Both the position numbers and the translations under genes were made by a program. Below, piece by piece: positions 18,193 to 26,637 of a DNA stretch of 48,650 bases; position 1 is the first letter of the stretch; every line of letters starts with the position of its first letter. This stretch comes from Mariniphaga sp. Its GTDB lineage: Bacteria > Bacteroidota > Bacteroidia > Bacteroidales > Prolixibacteraceae. The notes below the pieces were generated by a model. That model worked only from the letters and a program-made list of their open reading frames with translations, was not told the DNA's origin and did not search any database. The stretch covers positions 1 to 48,650 of the forward strand of contig JANXZJ010000123.1 in NCBI GenBank assembly GCA_025355585.1, read 5' to 3'.

Positions 18193-18906
18193 ATGGCCAA
18201 CAGGATACTATATATCGTTTTCATTTTCGGTTTGCTGACAACCACTTCGCTGAAGGCGCAGGAAAAATTGCCGAAAAAATGGACCGCCGAAAAAATTAAA
18301 GGAACACGTCAAATCCCATATGCTTCCTATTCGGGATCACCTTTTCTGAATGACAAGTTCGCCACCGGAGAGATTGAATTTCAGGATGGCTCAACGATTG
18401 ATAGTCTCGGATTGCGTTACAGCTCTTACCGCGATGAGGTAATTTATTATAATACTGCAATTTCAGCTCAAATAGTAATCGATAAAATCAGTCTGAAAGG
18501 TTTTTCATTTATAGACGGGAATGGGGTTAAACGAGTTTTTCGCCAGCAGTATTACGACGGTTTTATGCCAGGCAACCGCTATTTTGAAGTATTAAGCGAT
18601 GGCGATATTGCACTTTTGGTTTATCGCAAAGTCGTTTTGCAGGTTTGTCCTCCTTACAATGACAATTCCGGTGTTCTCAAAAACATGTCGTATCAGGATG
18701 CTTATAATTACTATCTATACAATCGCAAAAAGGGGTACGACCTGATCAGGATCAATAAAAATTCACTCCTTTCAAAAATCGACAAACTCACACAGAAGTC
18801 GGTTAAAAAGTTACTTCGCAAGAATAAGATAGAGGTAAATGATGAACTGAATTTTGTAAAAGCCTGGAACCTGCTTAAAGAGAATGGGATAATTATCAAC
18901 TTCTAA
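18193..18906 (+). CDS. Conserved secreted protein of unknown function, cassette copy 2
   Basis: 237 residues, starting one base after the preceding stop. Signal peptide ends near LKAQ. It shares YSGSPFLND, GEIEFQDG, LGLRYSSYRDEVIYY, RQQYYDGF, NRYFEVLSDG and the basic C-terminal helix region with the protein at 10791. The function is unknown. Ten bases separate it from the oxidoreductase at 18917, which could therefore be co-transcribed. Confidence 0.8.
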   Translation: MANRILYIVFIFGLLTTTSLKAQEKLPKKWTAEKIKGTRQIPYASYSGSPFLNDKFATGEIEFQDGSTIDSLGLRYSSYRDEVIYYNTAISAQIVIDKISLKGFSFIDGNGVKRVFRQQYYDGFMPGNRYFEVLSDGDIALLVYRKVVLQVCPPYNDNSGVLKNMSYQDAYNYYLYNRKKGYDLIRINKNSLLSKIDKLTQKSVKKLLRKNKIEVNDELNFVKAWNLLKENGIIINF

Positions 18907-18916
18907 AAAACTTGTT

Positions 18917-20245
18917 ATGGAATCGAACCGAAGAGAATTTATCAGGCAAACCGCATTCACATCAGCCGGAATTGGTCTTGTCAGTATTATTCCTGCCCAT
19001 GTTTGGGAATCGAAACCTGCCCCAAGCGATAAAATAAATGTGGCGCTTGTGGGTTGTCACAGCATGGGTTTTGGCGATTTAAGCCAAAGTCTGAGCTTCA
19101 GGGAAGTCAATTGTGTCGCACTTTGCGATGTTGATGAAACTGTTTTGAACGAAAGAGCCGCAGAAGTTCGCACAAAGTTTAATCAGACGCCAAAGCTTTA
19201 CAAAGATTTCAGAAAGATGCTGGAGCAGAAGGATATCGATGCTGTTTTTATCGGGACTCCAGACCATTGGCACTGCCTGATTACGGTCGCTTGTCTTGAA
19301 GCAGGAAAGGATGTTTACGTCGAAAAACCCATGGCAAACACCATCGAAGAGTGCAATATTATGGTACGGGCAGCCAAACAGCACAAACAGATTGTTCAGG
19401 TTGGACAGCAACAACGTTCGGGATTTATCTTTAAAAAAGCGATGGAGTTGATTAAAACCGGAAAAATTGGAACCCTCAGAAAGATAAATATATGGGCAAA
19501 TTTTGAATATGGAGTTGGCCCGCAGATTGTTCCGGACAGTGCTGTTCCCAATGGCATAGATTATGAGATGTGGCTTGGGCCTGCTCCCGAACGTCCATTC
19601 AACCAAAACAGGTTCCACGGATCATGGCGGCATTTCTGGGATTATGGCGGTGGACTCGCTTCCGACTGGGGCGTTCATCTTGTCGATATGGGCCTTTGGG
19701 CCAAAGACATCACTACAGCTCCCGAAAAAGTGCTCACCTATGCAGCCAATACTTTCCCTGAAAAAAGAGCCCGTGAGACTTTCGATACAATGTCCATCTG
19801 TTATCCGAAAAACGACTTTGTGATTAACTACGACCTTACAGCCGGATTACAGCGGGGTCCCTGGGATATGACATACGGAATAGCTTTCGTCGGAGATAAT
19901 GCCACCATTGTTACCGATCGCTCAAAGCTGACGGTCTATCCTGAATACGACAACAAGACAAAAAAATTCAAAGCCGAAGAGTATAAATTCACCGAAGGGA
20001 AAGAATCTCATAACGAACATGTGCGCAACTTTCTCGATTGCATCAAGTCGCGACAGGCACCGGTGTGCCCGCCTGAAATAGGACGTGCCGCAGCAATGCA
20101 TGTTCATATTGCCAATATTGCAGGACGTGTGAACGAACCAGTACTGATCTGGGATGATGCAAAAAACAAATTCACGAACAGCGAAGCAGCCAACCGGCTC
20201 ATTGTACCACAATACCGGAAACCATGGATGCTGCCAAAATATTAA
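18917..20245 (+). CDS. Gfo/Idh/MocA family oxidoreductase with Tat signal
   Basis: 442 residues. The N-terminus has a twin-arginine signal (NRREFIRQTAFTSAG), so the folded protein is probably exported with bound cofactor. A Rossmann fold follows (VALVGCHSMGFGD), then VFIGTPDHWH and the family signature GKDVYVEKPMA. The C-terminal domain holds WLGPAPERPFNQNRFHGSWR and DWGVHLVDMG, typical of Bacteroidota members that act on sugars or glycosides with NAD(H). The substrate cannot be told. It is 10 bp behind the receptor cassette on the same strand, and a GH26-like fragment follows, so a sugar-related role is plausible. Confidence 0.9.
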   Translation: MESNRREFIRQTAFTSAGIGLVSIIPAHVWESKPAPSDKINVALVGCHSMGFGDLSQSLSFREVNCVALCDVDETVLNERAAEVRTKFNQTPKLYKDFRKMLEQKDIDAVFIGTPDHWHCLITVACLEAGKDVYVEKPMANTIEECNIMVRAAKQHKQIVQVGQQQRSGFIFKKAMELIKTGKIGTLRKINIWANFEYGVGPQIVPDSAVPNGIDYEMWLGPAPERPFNQNRFHGSWRHFWDYGGGLASDWGVHLVDMGLWAKDITTAPEKVLTYAANTFPEKRARETFDTMSICYPKNDFVINYDLTAGLQRGPWDMTYGIAFVGDNATIVTDRSKLTVYPEYDNKTKKFKAEEYKFTEGKESHNEHVRNFLDCIKSRQAPVCPPEIGRAAAMHVHIANIAGRVNEPVLIWDDAKNKFTNSEAANRLIVPQYRKPWMLPKY

Positions 20246-20452
20246 AATGACAACAAACAAGCACATCACGATCAATTGATTGCACTGGGAGAAGTCGGGG
20301 TAATGCCTATCCCTCAAATTCTTACCGCCCAACCGCAGTGGCCATGGATGATGTGTTGGGCCAGCTTTCCCTGGACAGACAATTCCCGGGAAGGTGTAAA
20401 AACGCTTGATATCGATCCACGGGTAATCACCAAAGATGAGATCAAAAAATAA
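20246..20452 (+). pseudogene. 3' fragment of a GH26-like glycoside hydrolase gene
   Basis: Directly after the oxidoreductase stop, a 68-codon frame without a proper start reads QLIALGEVGVMPIPQIL, QPQWPWMMCWASFPW and DPRVITKDEIKK before TAA 20450-20452. This is the pattern of the C-terminus of GH26 mannanase-type enzymes, including the Glu of the nucleophile strand (ALGEVG) and the closing DPRVIT. The first ~80% of the gene is missing, so it is a remnant of a deletion. Confidence 0.6.
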
Positions 20453-20454
20453 TA

Positions 20455-20462
20455 TATCTTTG
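20455..20462 (+). promoter_or_regulatory. -7 box of the hicBA module
   Basis: TATCTTTG matches TAnnTTTG exactly. It lies 24 bp before the hicB ATG. The second TA module in the window (28228-28849) has the same TATCTTTG before it. No clear -33 element is seen. Confidence 0.5.
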
Positions 20463-20485
20463 TTTTGTACTTAAAAGCTAGTGCG

Positions 20486-20656
20486 ATGAATAAGATGGAA
20501 CTAACAATGATGGTTGAAAAGGGTGAAAATGGCTATTTTGTTGGACAAATTGTTGAATATCCCGCGGCATTATCACAAGGCAAAACGATTGAAGAACTGG
20601 AAAAGAATTTGAAAGATGCATTAAAATTATTTTTACAGGTGCAAAAAGATCAATAG
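20486..20656 (+). CDS. hicB: Short HicB-like antitoxin
   Basis: 56 residues from ATG 20486 (an upstream TTG gives a longer, less likely form). Sequence: MELTMMVEKGENGYFVGQIVEYPAALSQG and a helix with KTIEELEKNLKDALKLFL, the HicB-type RNase H-like fold. It lacks a C-terminal DNA-binding domain, as is usual for the short Bacteroidota/cyanobacterial type. It should neutralise the HicA toxin encoded 53 bp downstream. Confidence 0.75.
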   Translation: MNKMELTMMVEKGENGYFVGQIVEYPAALSQGKTIEELEKNLKDALKLFLQVQKDQ

Positions 20657-20709
20657 AAACTTGAATATGCAAAGAGAAAAGCAATAAAGTGAAAAGTCAC
20701 TTTTGCTAT

Positions 20710-20904
20710 ATGAAACGATTAGATTTCGAAAGATATTTAATTCAAAATTCTTGTAAATTGTTGCGGGAAGATGGAAATCATTCTGTTTGGATTAATACCA
20801 TAAGCGACATACAATCAGCAGTTCCAAGGCACAAAGAAATAGATAACCGGTTGTGTAAAAACATCTGTAAACAACTTGGAATTCCACCTCCGACAACATT
20901 TTAA
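20710..20904 (+). CDS. hicA: HicA-like mRNA interferase toxin
   Basis: 64 residues from ATG 20710 (a GTG at 20689 would add seven residues). The fold is a double-stranded RNA-binding-like domain: MKRLDFERYLIQNSCKLLREDGNHSVW with the catalytic His in GNHSVW, then AVPRHKEIDNRLCKNICKQLGIP. It would cleave mRNA when not bound by its antitoxin. The order antitoxin-toxin is reversed compared with the module at 28228-28849. Confidence 0.8.
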   Translation: MKRLDFERYLIQNSCKLLREDGNHSVWINTISDIQSAVPRHKEIDNRLCKNICKQLGIPPPTTF

Positions 20905-20963
20905 TTCTATGTTATTTATCAATTGATTAACAATCATATTAATATTTCAAACCATCAATACTT

Positions 20964-21002
20964 AAAAAACCAGGTAACGTCCATTTCGTTACCTGGTTTT
21001 TT
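20964..21002. terminator. Bidirectional terminator between hicA and the tricorn protease gene
   Basis: Perfect 16-bp stem (20964-20979 with 20987-21002), 7-nt loop, six A at the left end and six T at the right end. It separates two converging genes and can serve both. Confidence 0.9.
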
Positions 21003-21030
21003 ATTGAATACTTTTAAGATCCGACAGAGC

Positions 21031-24000
21031 TTACTTCATCTGTTCATTCCATTTTGAACGGTCGGGAGGTGAAGGCGGATTCACTTTCTTAACCGGATTT
21101 TCCCGAAGTTGTTTCAGTAATACCTCTACCGCTTTTTCAATACAAGGATCAATCCCTTTGGCTAATTGCTCCGGACGGTCAACAACTTCAATATCGGGCG
21201 AAACGCCCACACCTTCGATGATCCACTGTTCATTTTCGTCATAAATACCGAATTGCGGAACCGAAATATATCCGCCATCAACCAGTCCGGCATTGCCCGA
21301 CATACCAACCAATCCGCCCCATGTGCGGGTTCCTATCAGTGTTCCGAGACCTTTCTTTCGGAAGTAATACGGGAAAGCATCACCACCCGACGATGAATAA
21401 CCATTGGTCAGCATCACTTTCGGTCCGTTATGGGCTACTCCCGGCGTTTTCATAGACGATAAACCATTGCGCTGCCAGTAGCTGAGCGTTTTACGATCGA
21501 GCAGGTCGGTCATCACATCCGGAATAAAACCACCACCATTGTACCGGTCATCAATAATCAGCGCCTCCTTCTCGTTGTAGGCATACATCCCACGGTACAA
21601 CTCGCGGTTACCATCAGTCGATGTATTTGGCACATGAATGTATCCGATTTTTCCTCCGGATAGTTTGTCTACCAATGCGCGGCGTTCGTTCACCCAATTC
21701 AGGTAAAACAATTCCAGTTCACTCGCAATTGGCCTGATTGTATATATTTTAGCACCAATAGCTTCCGGTTTTGAATTGACCGTTATTTCCACCATTTTTC
21801 CAACCGTATTTTCGAGCAATTCATATGGATTCATACCTGTATTCAAATCTTTTCCGTCAATAGCGATCAGGTAATCACCTTCCTTCACATTCACACCCTG
21901 TTCGGTAAGCGGCGAACGGCGGGCACTATTCCAGTTTTCTCCGGCATAGATTTTCGAAATCTGATACTTTCCTGAAGACCGGTCAGCCTGTAACTCTGCT
22001 CCGAGTAATCCGGTATCCACACGCTTTACCTTTTCAAAATCGCCCCAGTCATCATAGCAATGACCTGTATTGGTTTCCGAAATAATTTCACCCAGAATAT
22101 AGTCAAGATCAGCACGGTGACTGACATACTGAACCAGCGGACTGTATCGCTCTTTGATCCCTTTCCAATCGACTCCATGTAGATTGCTCACGTAAAAATA
22201 GTCGCGGAAAATGCGCCAGCCATCAGCATATATTTGTGCCCATTCTTTCTTCGGATCAATTTTCATCACCATATCTTCCAGGTTCAGTTTACCGGCTCCC
22301 GACTTTTGTCCGGGTGTCAGTTTGGCAATTCCAAAGTCTTTCCCTGAGCGGTAAATCATCATTTTACCATCTGCGCTTACGATTGCCTGATTTACTTTAT
22401 CCATCAGACCCTCATCCTTCTTGTCGTCGATGCTGTATTTGCGCAATGAGTCTTCGCTGAGATAAAGAATACCCCCTTCAACAGCCACCAGGTTACGATA
22501 ACTACCCGATTTTAAAGGGAAAGCGGTTATTCTGGAATTGATACCTTCAAACTCAATCTGAACTTTGACCACCTCTTTCGTGGCAGGTTTTGCTTCAGGC
22601 TTCGCTTTATTATCCTTTTTCGGCTCTGCATTTGGCTCTTCGGGTTCCTTTACCGGTTCAAGGTCGTTTTTATCAGTGAAGAGTTTCGGACTATCGGCTC
22701 TTAAAGCAACGGCATAAATCCGGGTCGACTTGTTGTACACATAGTTGAATTCGAAACTTGAGAAATCGAGGTTGAAATCACGATCGGAAACGAAATAGAT
22801 GTACTTGCCATCGGTTGAAAAAGCGGGTGATCCGTCATTAAATGAATCATCGGTGAGCTGCGTATTCTGTGCTGTTTCGAGGTTGTAAACCCAGACAGCG
22901 CCCAACCCGTTTGCACCTTCCTTGTCGTATGTAATCCATTTCGAATCAGGAGAGAATGAATAAGATCGTATTTCCGACCTGTCGGCATGGGTTACAACAG
23001 TCGTTCTACCGTTCTCAACATCAACCAGTTTAAGCTGAAGTGTGCGGTCGAAATAGAGCAGGTATTTATTGTTTGGCGACCATTCCGAATCGTATTTCCA
23101 TGCTGATGAACCACTCGTAAGCTGACGTGGAGCAGCGCCTTTTTTGTTTTCGAGCAGGTAAATTTCGTATTCGCCCGAAGCATCCGAATAATATGAAATG
23201 TATTTACCATCGGGAGACCATTGCGGATAGATCTCACGAACGCCCTGGGTGTTTGTCAGGTTATAGGTCGGACCGTTTTCAGCAGGTATAGAGTAGATGT
23301 CACCCCGGGCAGAGATCAGTGCCCGTTTGGCTGTTGGTGAAACCGCGAAACTCTGCACGTAATCCTTTACATTTTTATAGGATGGCACAATGTTCGGGTT
23401 ATCGAAATGGATGCTGACGTTTACTTTTTCTTCCTTTCCGGTTTGCAGGTTCAACTTGTACAGGAATCCACCGTTTTCGTAAACCAATTGTCCGTTTTCG
23501 CCAGAAGGCCACATGCAATCAAAATCGGCATGTGTGGTGAGTTGTTTCAGCGCTTTGGTGGTGGTATTGTATTCATATATATTCAGTTTCAGGTCGCGGT
23601 CGGAAGCATAAAAGATATTGTCGCCAAACCATGTTGGCAACTGGTCGGTTCCCTTGAAATCGGTGATCTGCTCCGAAGTATTTTTATCAAGGTCGTAAAT
23701 CCATAAATCGGAAGCGCGGCCACCTTTGTAACGTTTCCAGGTACGGAATTCGCGGTCAACGGGTGTAAAGCATACCTTTTTATTGTCCGGTGATAAAACA
23801 CCAAATCCGCCATTTACAATCGGAAGTGGTTTTTCCAATCCACCCTCCAGACTAACAAGGAAGTACTTACCATTCCTGTCACCAAATGGTGTGCGGTTGG
23901 CGCGGATCAGGATGTTTTTACTGTCCGAAGTCCAGTCGAGCGGTACATCATCCCAACCTCCGCGTGGAGGCATTAAACCCACTGAATTGTAAAACGTAAG

Positions 24001-24315
24001 TTGCCTTGGTGTTCCTCCGTTCGAAGGCATCACGAATACCTGCCGGCTTCCGGAGTACTCTCCCGAGAAAGCGATCCATTTCCCATCGGGCGAAATCTTT
24101 GGAAATAATTCCATTCCTGCATGGGAAGTCAGGCGACGGGCTTCTCCGCCGGTAGCCTCAACCGACCAGATATCACCCGCATAGACAAAGACGACCAGGT
24201 TATTATTAATGTCGGGAAAACGCATCAGACGGGCTTCATCCTGTGCGGCTGCTTCCATCTTAAACATCAGGCAGCAAATAGCTAAAACAATAAATTTCAA
24301 ATTAAACTGGTGCAT
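21031..24315 (-). CDS. Tricorn-type S41 protease with beta-propeller repeats
   Basis: 1,094 residues with a signal peptide (ends AAAQ). The N-terminal half has WD40/PD40-like propeller blades (FPKISPDGKWIAFSG, IYPQWSPDGKYISYYS, YSFSPDSKWITYD, GSPAFSTDGKYIYFVSD). A Glu/Lys/Pro-rich linker lies near 560-590. The C-terminal part holds the tricorn core (YISETNTGHCYDDWG), a PDZ domain (GVNVKEGDYLIAIDGKDL) and the S41 peptidase domain, with the probable nucleophile Ser near 975 in NGYSSSGGD. It degrades peptides or unfolded proteins, here in the periplasm. A monocistronic gene between two terminators. Confidence 0.93.
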   Translation of the reverse strand: MHQFNLKFIVLAICCLMFKMEAAAQDEARLMRFPDINNNLVVFVYAGDIWSVEATGGEARRLTSHAGMELFPKISPDGKWIAFSGEYSGSRQVFVMPSNGGTPRQLTFYNSVGLMPPRGGWDDVPLDWTSDSKNILIRANRTPFGDRNGKYFLVSLEGGLEKPLPIVNGGFGVLSPDNKKVCFTPVDREFRTWKRYKGGRASDLWIYDLDKNTSEQITDFKGTDQLPTWFGDNIFYASDRDLKLNIYEYNTTTKALKQLTTHADFDCMWPSGENGQLVYENGGFLYKLNLQTGKEEKVNVSIHFDNPNIVPSYKNVKDYVQSFAVSPTAKRALISARGDIYSIPAENGPTYNLTNTQGVREIYPQWSPDGKYISYYSDASGEYEIYLLENKKGAAPRQLTSGSSAWKYDSEWSPNNKYLLYFDRTLQLKLVDVENGRTTVVTHADRSEIRSYSFSPDSKWITYDKEGANGLGAVWVYNLETAQNTQLTDDSFNDGSPAFSTDGKYIYFVSDRDFNLDFSSFEFNYVYNKSTRIYAVALRADSPKLFTDKNDLEPVKEPEEPNAEPKKDNKAKPEAKPATKEVVKVQIEFEGINSRITAFPLKSGSYRNLVAVEGGILYLSEDSLRKYSIDDKKDEGLMDKVNQAIVSADGKMMIYRSGKDFGIAKLTPGQKSGAGKLNLEDMVMKIDPKKEWAQIYADGWRIFRDYFYVSNLHGVDWKGIKERYSPLVQYVSHRADLDYILGEIISETNTGHCYDDWGDFEKVKRVDTGLLGAELQADRSSGKYQISKIYAGENWNSARRSPLTEQGVNVKEGDYLIAIDGKDLNTGMNPYELLENTVGKMVEITVNSKPEAIGAKIYTIRPIASELELFYLNWVNERRALVDKLSGGKIGYIHVPNTSTDGNRELYRGMYAYNEKEALIIDDRYNGGGFIPDVMTDLLDRKTLSYWQRNGLSSMKTPGVAHNGPKVMLTNGYSSSGGDAFPYYFRKKGLGTLIGTRTWGGLVGMSGNAGLVDGGYISVPQFGIYDENEQWIIEGVGVSPDIEVVDRPEQLAKGIDPCIEKAVEVLLKQLRENPVKKVNPPSPPDRSKWNEQMK

Positions 24316-24410
24316 TTTTCTGAATTCGTTAAAGTTATTTTGAAGATTTTGGGCGATGCGAATTTAAAGATATTTATACGCTTTACATTTGAAACAGTCA
24401 TATTTTGCAT

Positions 24411-24457
24411 AAAAAAATACCAGCGAGTGAATTATGCTTATAATTCACTCGCTGGTA
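24411..24457 (-). terminator. Terminator of the membrane cytochrome gene
   Basis: Perfect 17-bp stem (24418-24434 with 24441-24457) with a 6-nt loop. Read on the - strand it is followed by seven T (A run at 24411-24417). It lies 65 bp after the stop of the gene at 24522-24962. Confidence 0.9.
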
Positions 24458-24521
24458 CACAATTGATCCTTTTATATGAAGGTCATTTTCAGTCCTTCAG
24501 AAACACCATACCTTCATTTAT

Positions 24522-24962
24522 TTAATTCGCAAGCCTGCCCCATGGAATAGCGGCAAAAATCACCATCAAGGCAATCAGGTAAAAGATGGAAGCGGCTTTA
24601 AATTTGCCTTCGTCTGTTTTGGCACTTTTCGATTTTAATCTTCCGATATGAACCAACCCGACAGCAATGATCATCATCGAGAAATGTTCGACAGCATAAA
24701 AACGGAGATTGGGATCTTTCATCGCGGCGCCAAAGTCAGAAAGCGCCAATTGGGTAATTGGGCTCAGGAAAAAGTACAATGTGAGGCCTGTTATTAACTG
24801 CAAATCCATCAGCAGGGTGACAGCAATTCCAAGCAGGTTATCTGACCTTTTCCATGGTTTGTTGCCAAGCCATCCGGCCAGGTAATTGCTAAGTGTAATG
24901 ATCAGACCAATCAAAAGTAACCATCTTAAGGTATCGTGTATGTGTAAAAATCCTACGTACAT
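24522..24962 (-). CDS. Small four-helix membrane protein, cytochrome b-like
   Basis: 146 residues from ATG 24962 (MYVGFLHIHDTLRW); a longer form from 24995 has no support. Four hydrophobic segments (WLLLIGLIITL, LLMDLQLITGLTLYFFL, MMIIAVGLVHIGRL, IFYLIALMVIFAAIPW). His residues in HIHD, VEHF and VHIGR could ligate heme, as in Bacteroidota proteins often labelled cytochrome B. It presumably sits in the inner membrane; an electron-transfer role is inference. Its own terminator follows. Confidence 0.75.
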   Translation of the reverse strand: MYVGFLHIHDTLRWLLLIGLIITLSNYLAGWLGNKPWKRSDNLLGIAVTLLMDLQLITGLTLYFFLSPITQLALSDFGAAMKDPNLRFYAVEHFSMMIIAVGLVHIGRLKSKSAKTDEGKFKAASIFYLIALMVIFAAIPWGRLAN

Positions 24963-25238
24963 ATTATAATAATTTAGTGAACAGAAGTAGAACAACTGAA
25001 AACCGATTTAGTTGTTTTATCGTATTTCGTTTTTGATGTCGAGACGTACGATCATAGATGCAGTGCCCACGATGTATCTTCGGTTAAAACCAGAAAATTT
25101 CTACTGGCAAGACCAACAAGGTTTTCATTTAACCTTATTCACACTGTTAAAATCAAAAAAAAGGTACATCGCTTTGGCTTTCTTAGGCCTTCGTATCCGG
25201 CGTTCGCCAAATCGCCTGATCCACTCCTTTATGCATAG

Positions 25239-25535
25239 CTACTTATGCAGTTGTTTAAAAAAATAGGACACTGCAGCGCTGTAAGCGCTCTCTTTTCCCT
25301 CTTTCTTTGCGAGTTCTTTAAAATGCGCACGTTCGGCATCGATGCTTAATGCCGCTTTGGCCCGCATTACTGCCACTCTAAATTCTAATTGGGCCTCTGT
25401 TTGCTTTTTATTTAAAGGGGCTTTTCGGGGCGACATCACATAAACCGTTGTTTTATCACCCCTTATCCTGAAAACCAGGTTTCCGACTTTACCCGTTAGT
25501 CCTGTTGTTACGATGTTCCTTGTTACTGTTGCCAT
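25239..25535 (-). CDS. Conserved small Bacteroidota protein, unknown function
   Basis: 98 residues from ATG 25535. The sequence has the pattern TGLTGKVGNLVFRIRGDKTTVYVMSPRKAP, followed by a basic helical part (KKQTEAQLEFRVAVMRAKAAL) and KESAYSAAVSYFFKQL. Proteins with this G-K-x-G-N-L-V-F-R start are common as single small genes in Bacteroidota, and no function is established as far as I know. No signal peptide. It lies alone, with a set of 11-bp tandem repeats 77 bp upstream of its start. Confidence 0.7.
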   Translation of the reverse strand: MATVTRNIVTTGLTGKVGNLVFRIRGDKTTVYVMSPRKAPLNKKQTEAQLEFRVAVMRAKAALSIDAERAHFKELAKKEGKESAYSAAVSYFFKQLHK

Positions 25536-26043
25536 CTTGTGTTCTTTATTTATTCGCCAGTGATCCTATACTCTTCCTTTAGTGTTCGTTCACTCTTCGT
25601 ATTGTGATACTACGTTTATCATACGTTTATTCTACGTTTATCCTGCGTTTTAGTTTTGTTTTGCCAACGATCTTCTACTATGGCAGGTTCGCTGTTCGTT
25701 CGATCACCGCATATGATTTGTTCGATGAGCCGATTCTTTGGGGAGGGAATTCTTTTGCAGTCCTATGGCCGCCACTTTCTGCTCTATGATATTTTAGGAA
25801 TTACCGGAGTATTATAAACATCCGAAGCAGCAGCGTTGAAGCTACCCGGCGGATAGGACTGATAAATAAGTCTGCGAAATGCAAGACAATTTTTTTTAAC
25901 TTTGACTGGTTAATTGATTGGAGGTGCGTTGGTGTGCATCATCCAATTTAAAATTAAAGATTTCAAAAGAATTATTGAGATGCAGGTTCTCATTCCAATA
26001 TTTGCCTGGCTTTAATTAAAGTTTTGATTTATAATTGTTTTAA
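25536..26043. other. 508-bp intergenic region with tandem repeats and a -7 box
   Basis: No convincing gene. It holds the 11-bp tandem repeat at 25612-25651 and, on the + strand, TAACTTTG at 25897-25904, an exact TAnnTTTG match that could start transcription of the oxidoreductase gene at 26044. The frame 25604-25789 reads low-complexity sequence made by the repeats and is not treated as a gene. Confidence 0.5.
25612..25651. repeat. 11-bp tandem repeats
   Basis: Units start at 25612, 25623, 25634 and 25645 (partial). The shared core is CGTTTAT on the + strand, or ATAAACG on the - strand. The period is exactly 11 bp, about one helical turn. It lies in the upstream region of the 98-aa gene and could be a protein-binding array. 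Confidence 0.7.
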
Positions 26044-26628
26044 ATGAATGTGTTAATTATACTAGGTCATCCGAACAGTGACAGTTTTAATCATGCTTTA
26101 GCCGAAACTTGTCGGGCGCAAATTACACAAAACGGGCATTCTGTATTTTTTCATGATTTATATAAAGAAGCGTTCAATCCGGTTCAAAATTCTTTGAATA
26201 ATTCTAAAGATGATGATATTGAACAATATTGTTCTGAATTAGCATATAGTGATGGAATTATAATTATTCATCCAAATTGGTGGGGACAACCACCTGCAAT
26301 TGTTAAAGGATGGCTCGACAGGGTATTTTTACCTGATGTTGCCTACACTTTTATTGACGGCGCAAACGATAACCTTATTCCTAAAGGTTTATTGAAGGCC
26401 CATACAGCATTGGTTTTAAATACATCCAATACATCAGAAGAGATAGAAGAAAAAATATACAAAGACCCTCTCGAAACAATTTGGAAAAACAGGGTGTTTC
26501 ATTTCTGTGGCATTTCCAATTTTAAAAGAATTAATTACAGCGTAATGAAAGATAGCAACATAGAACAGCGTAAAGTTTGGCTGTCTGAGCTGCGAAAATT
26601 GGTCGGAACCTATTTTCCAAAAGAATAA
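26044..26628 (+). CDS. NAD(P)H-dependent oxidoreductase, flavodoxin-like fold
   Basis: 194 residues. The Flavodoxin_2/NQO1-like pattern is clear: MNVLIILGHPNSDSFNHALA at the N-terminus binds FMN/FAD phosphate, then YSDGIIIIHPNWWGQPPAIVKGWLDRVF. Members reduce quinones or nitro compounds, or act as Kef regulators, in the cytoplasm. It is followed after 9 bp by a Crp-like regulator on the same strand, so this pair may be a redox-responsive unit. Base composition is more AT-rich by eye than in the receptor cassettes. Confidence 0.9.
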   Translation: MNVLIILGHPNSDSFNHALAETCRAQITQNGHSVFFHDLYKEAFNPVQNSLNNSKDDDIEQYCSELAYSDGIIIIHPNWWGQPPAIVKGWLDRVFLPDVAYTFIDGANDNLIPKGLLKAHTALVLNTSNTSEEIEEKIYKDPLETIWKNRVFHFCGISNFKRINYSVMKDSNIEQRKVWLSELRKLVGTYFPKE

Positions 26629-26637
26629 AACCATAGC

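Noticed and set aside
19079..19618. 179-aa frame opposite the Gfo/Idh/MocA gene
   Set aside because: It is fully antisense to a clearly coding gene with a complete family pattern and shows no domain of its own.
25012..25266. 84-aa frame on the + strand
   Set aside because: No recognisable motif, no ribosome site or promoter box, and it overlaps the end of the 98-aa gene on the other strand.
25604..25789. 61-aa frame on the + strand
   Set aside because: It starts in the 11-bp repeats and encodes repetitive hydrophobic sequence made by them; no known pattern.
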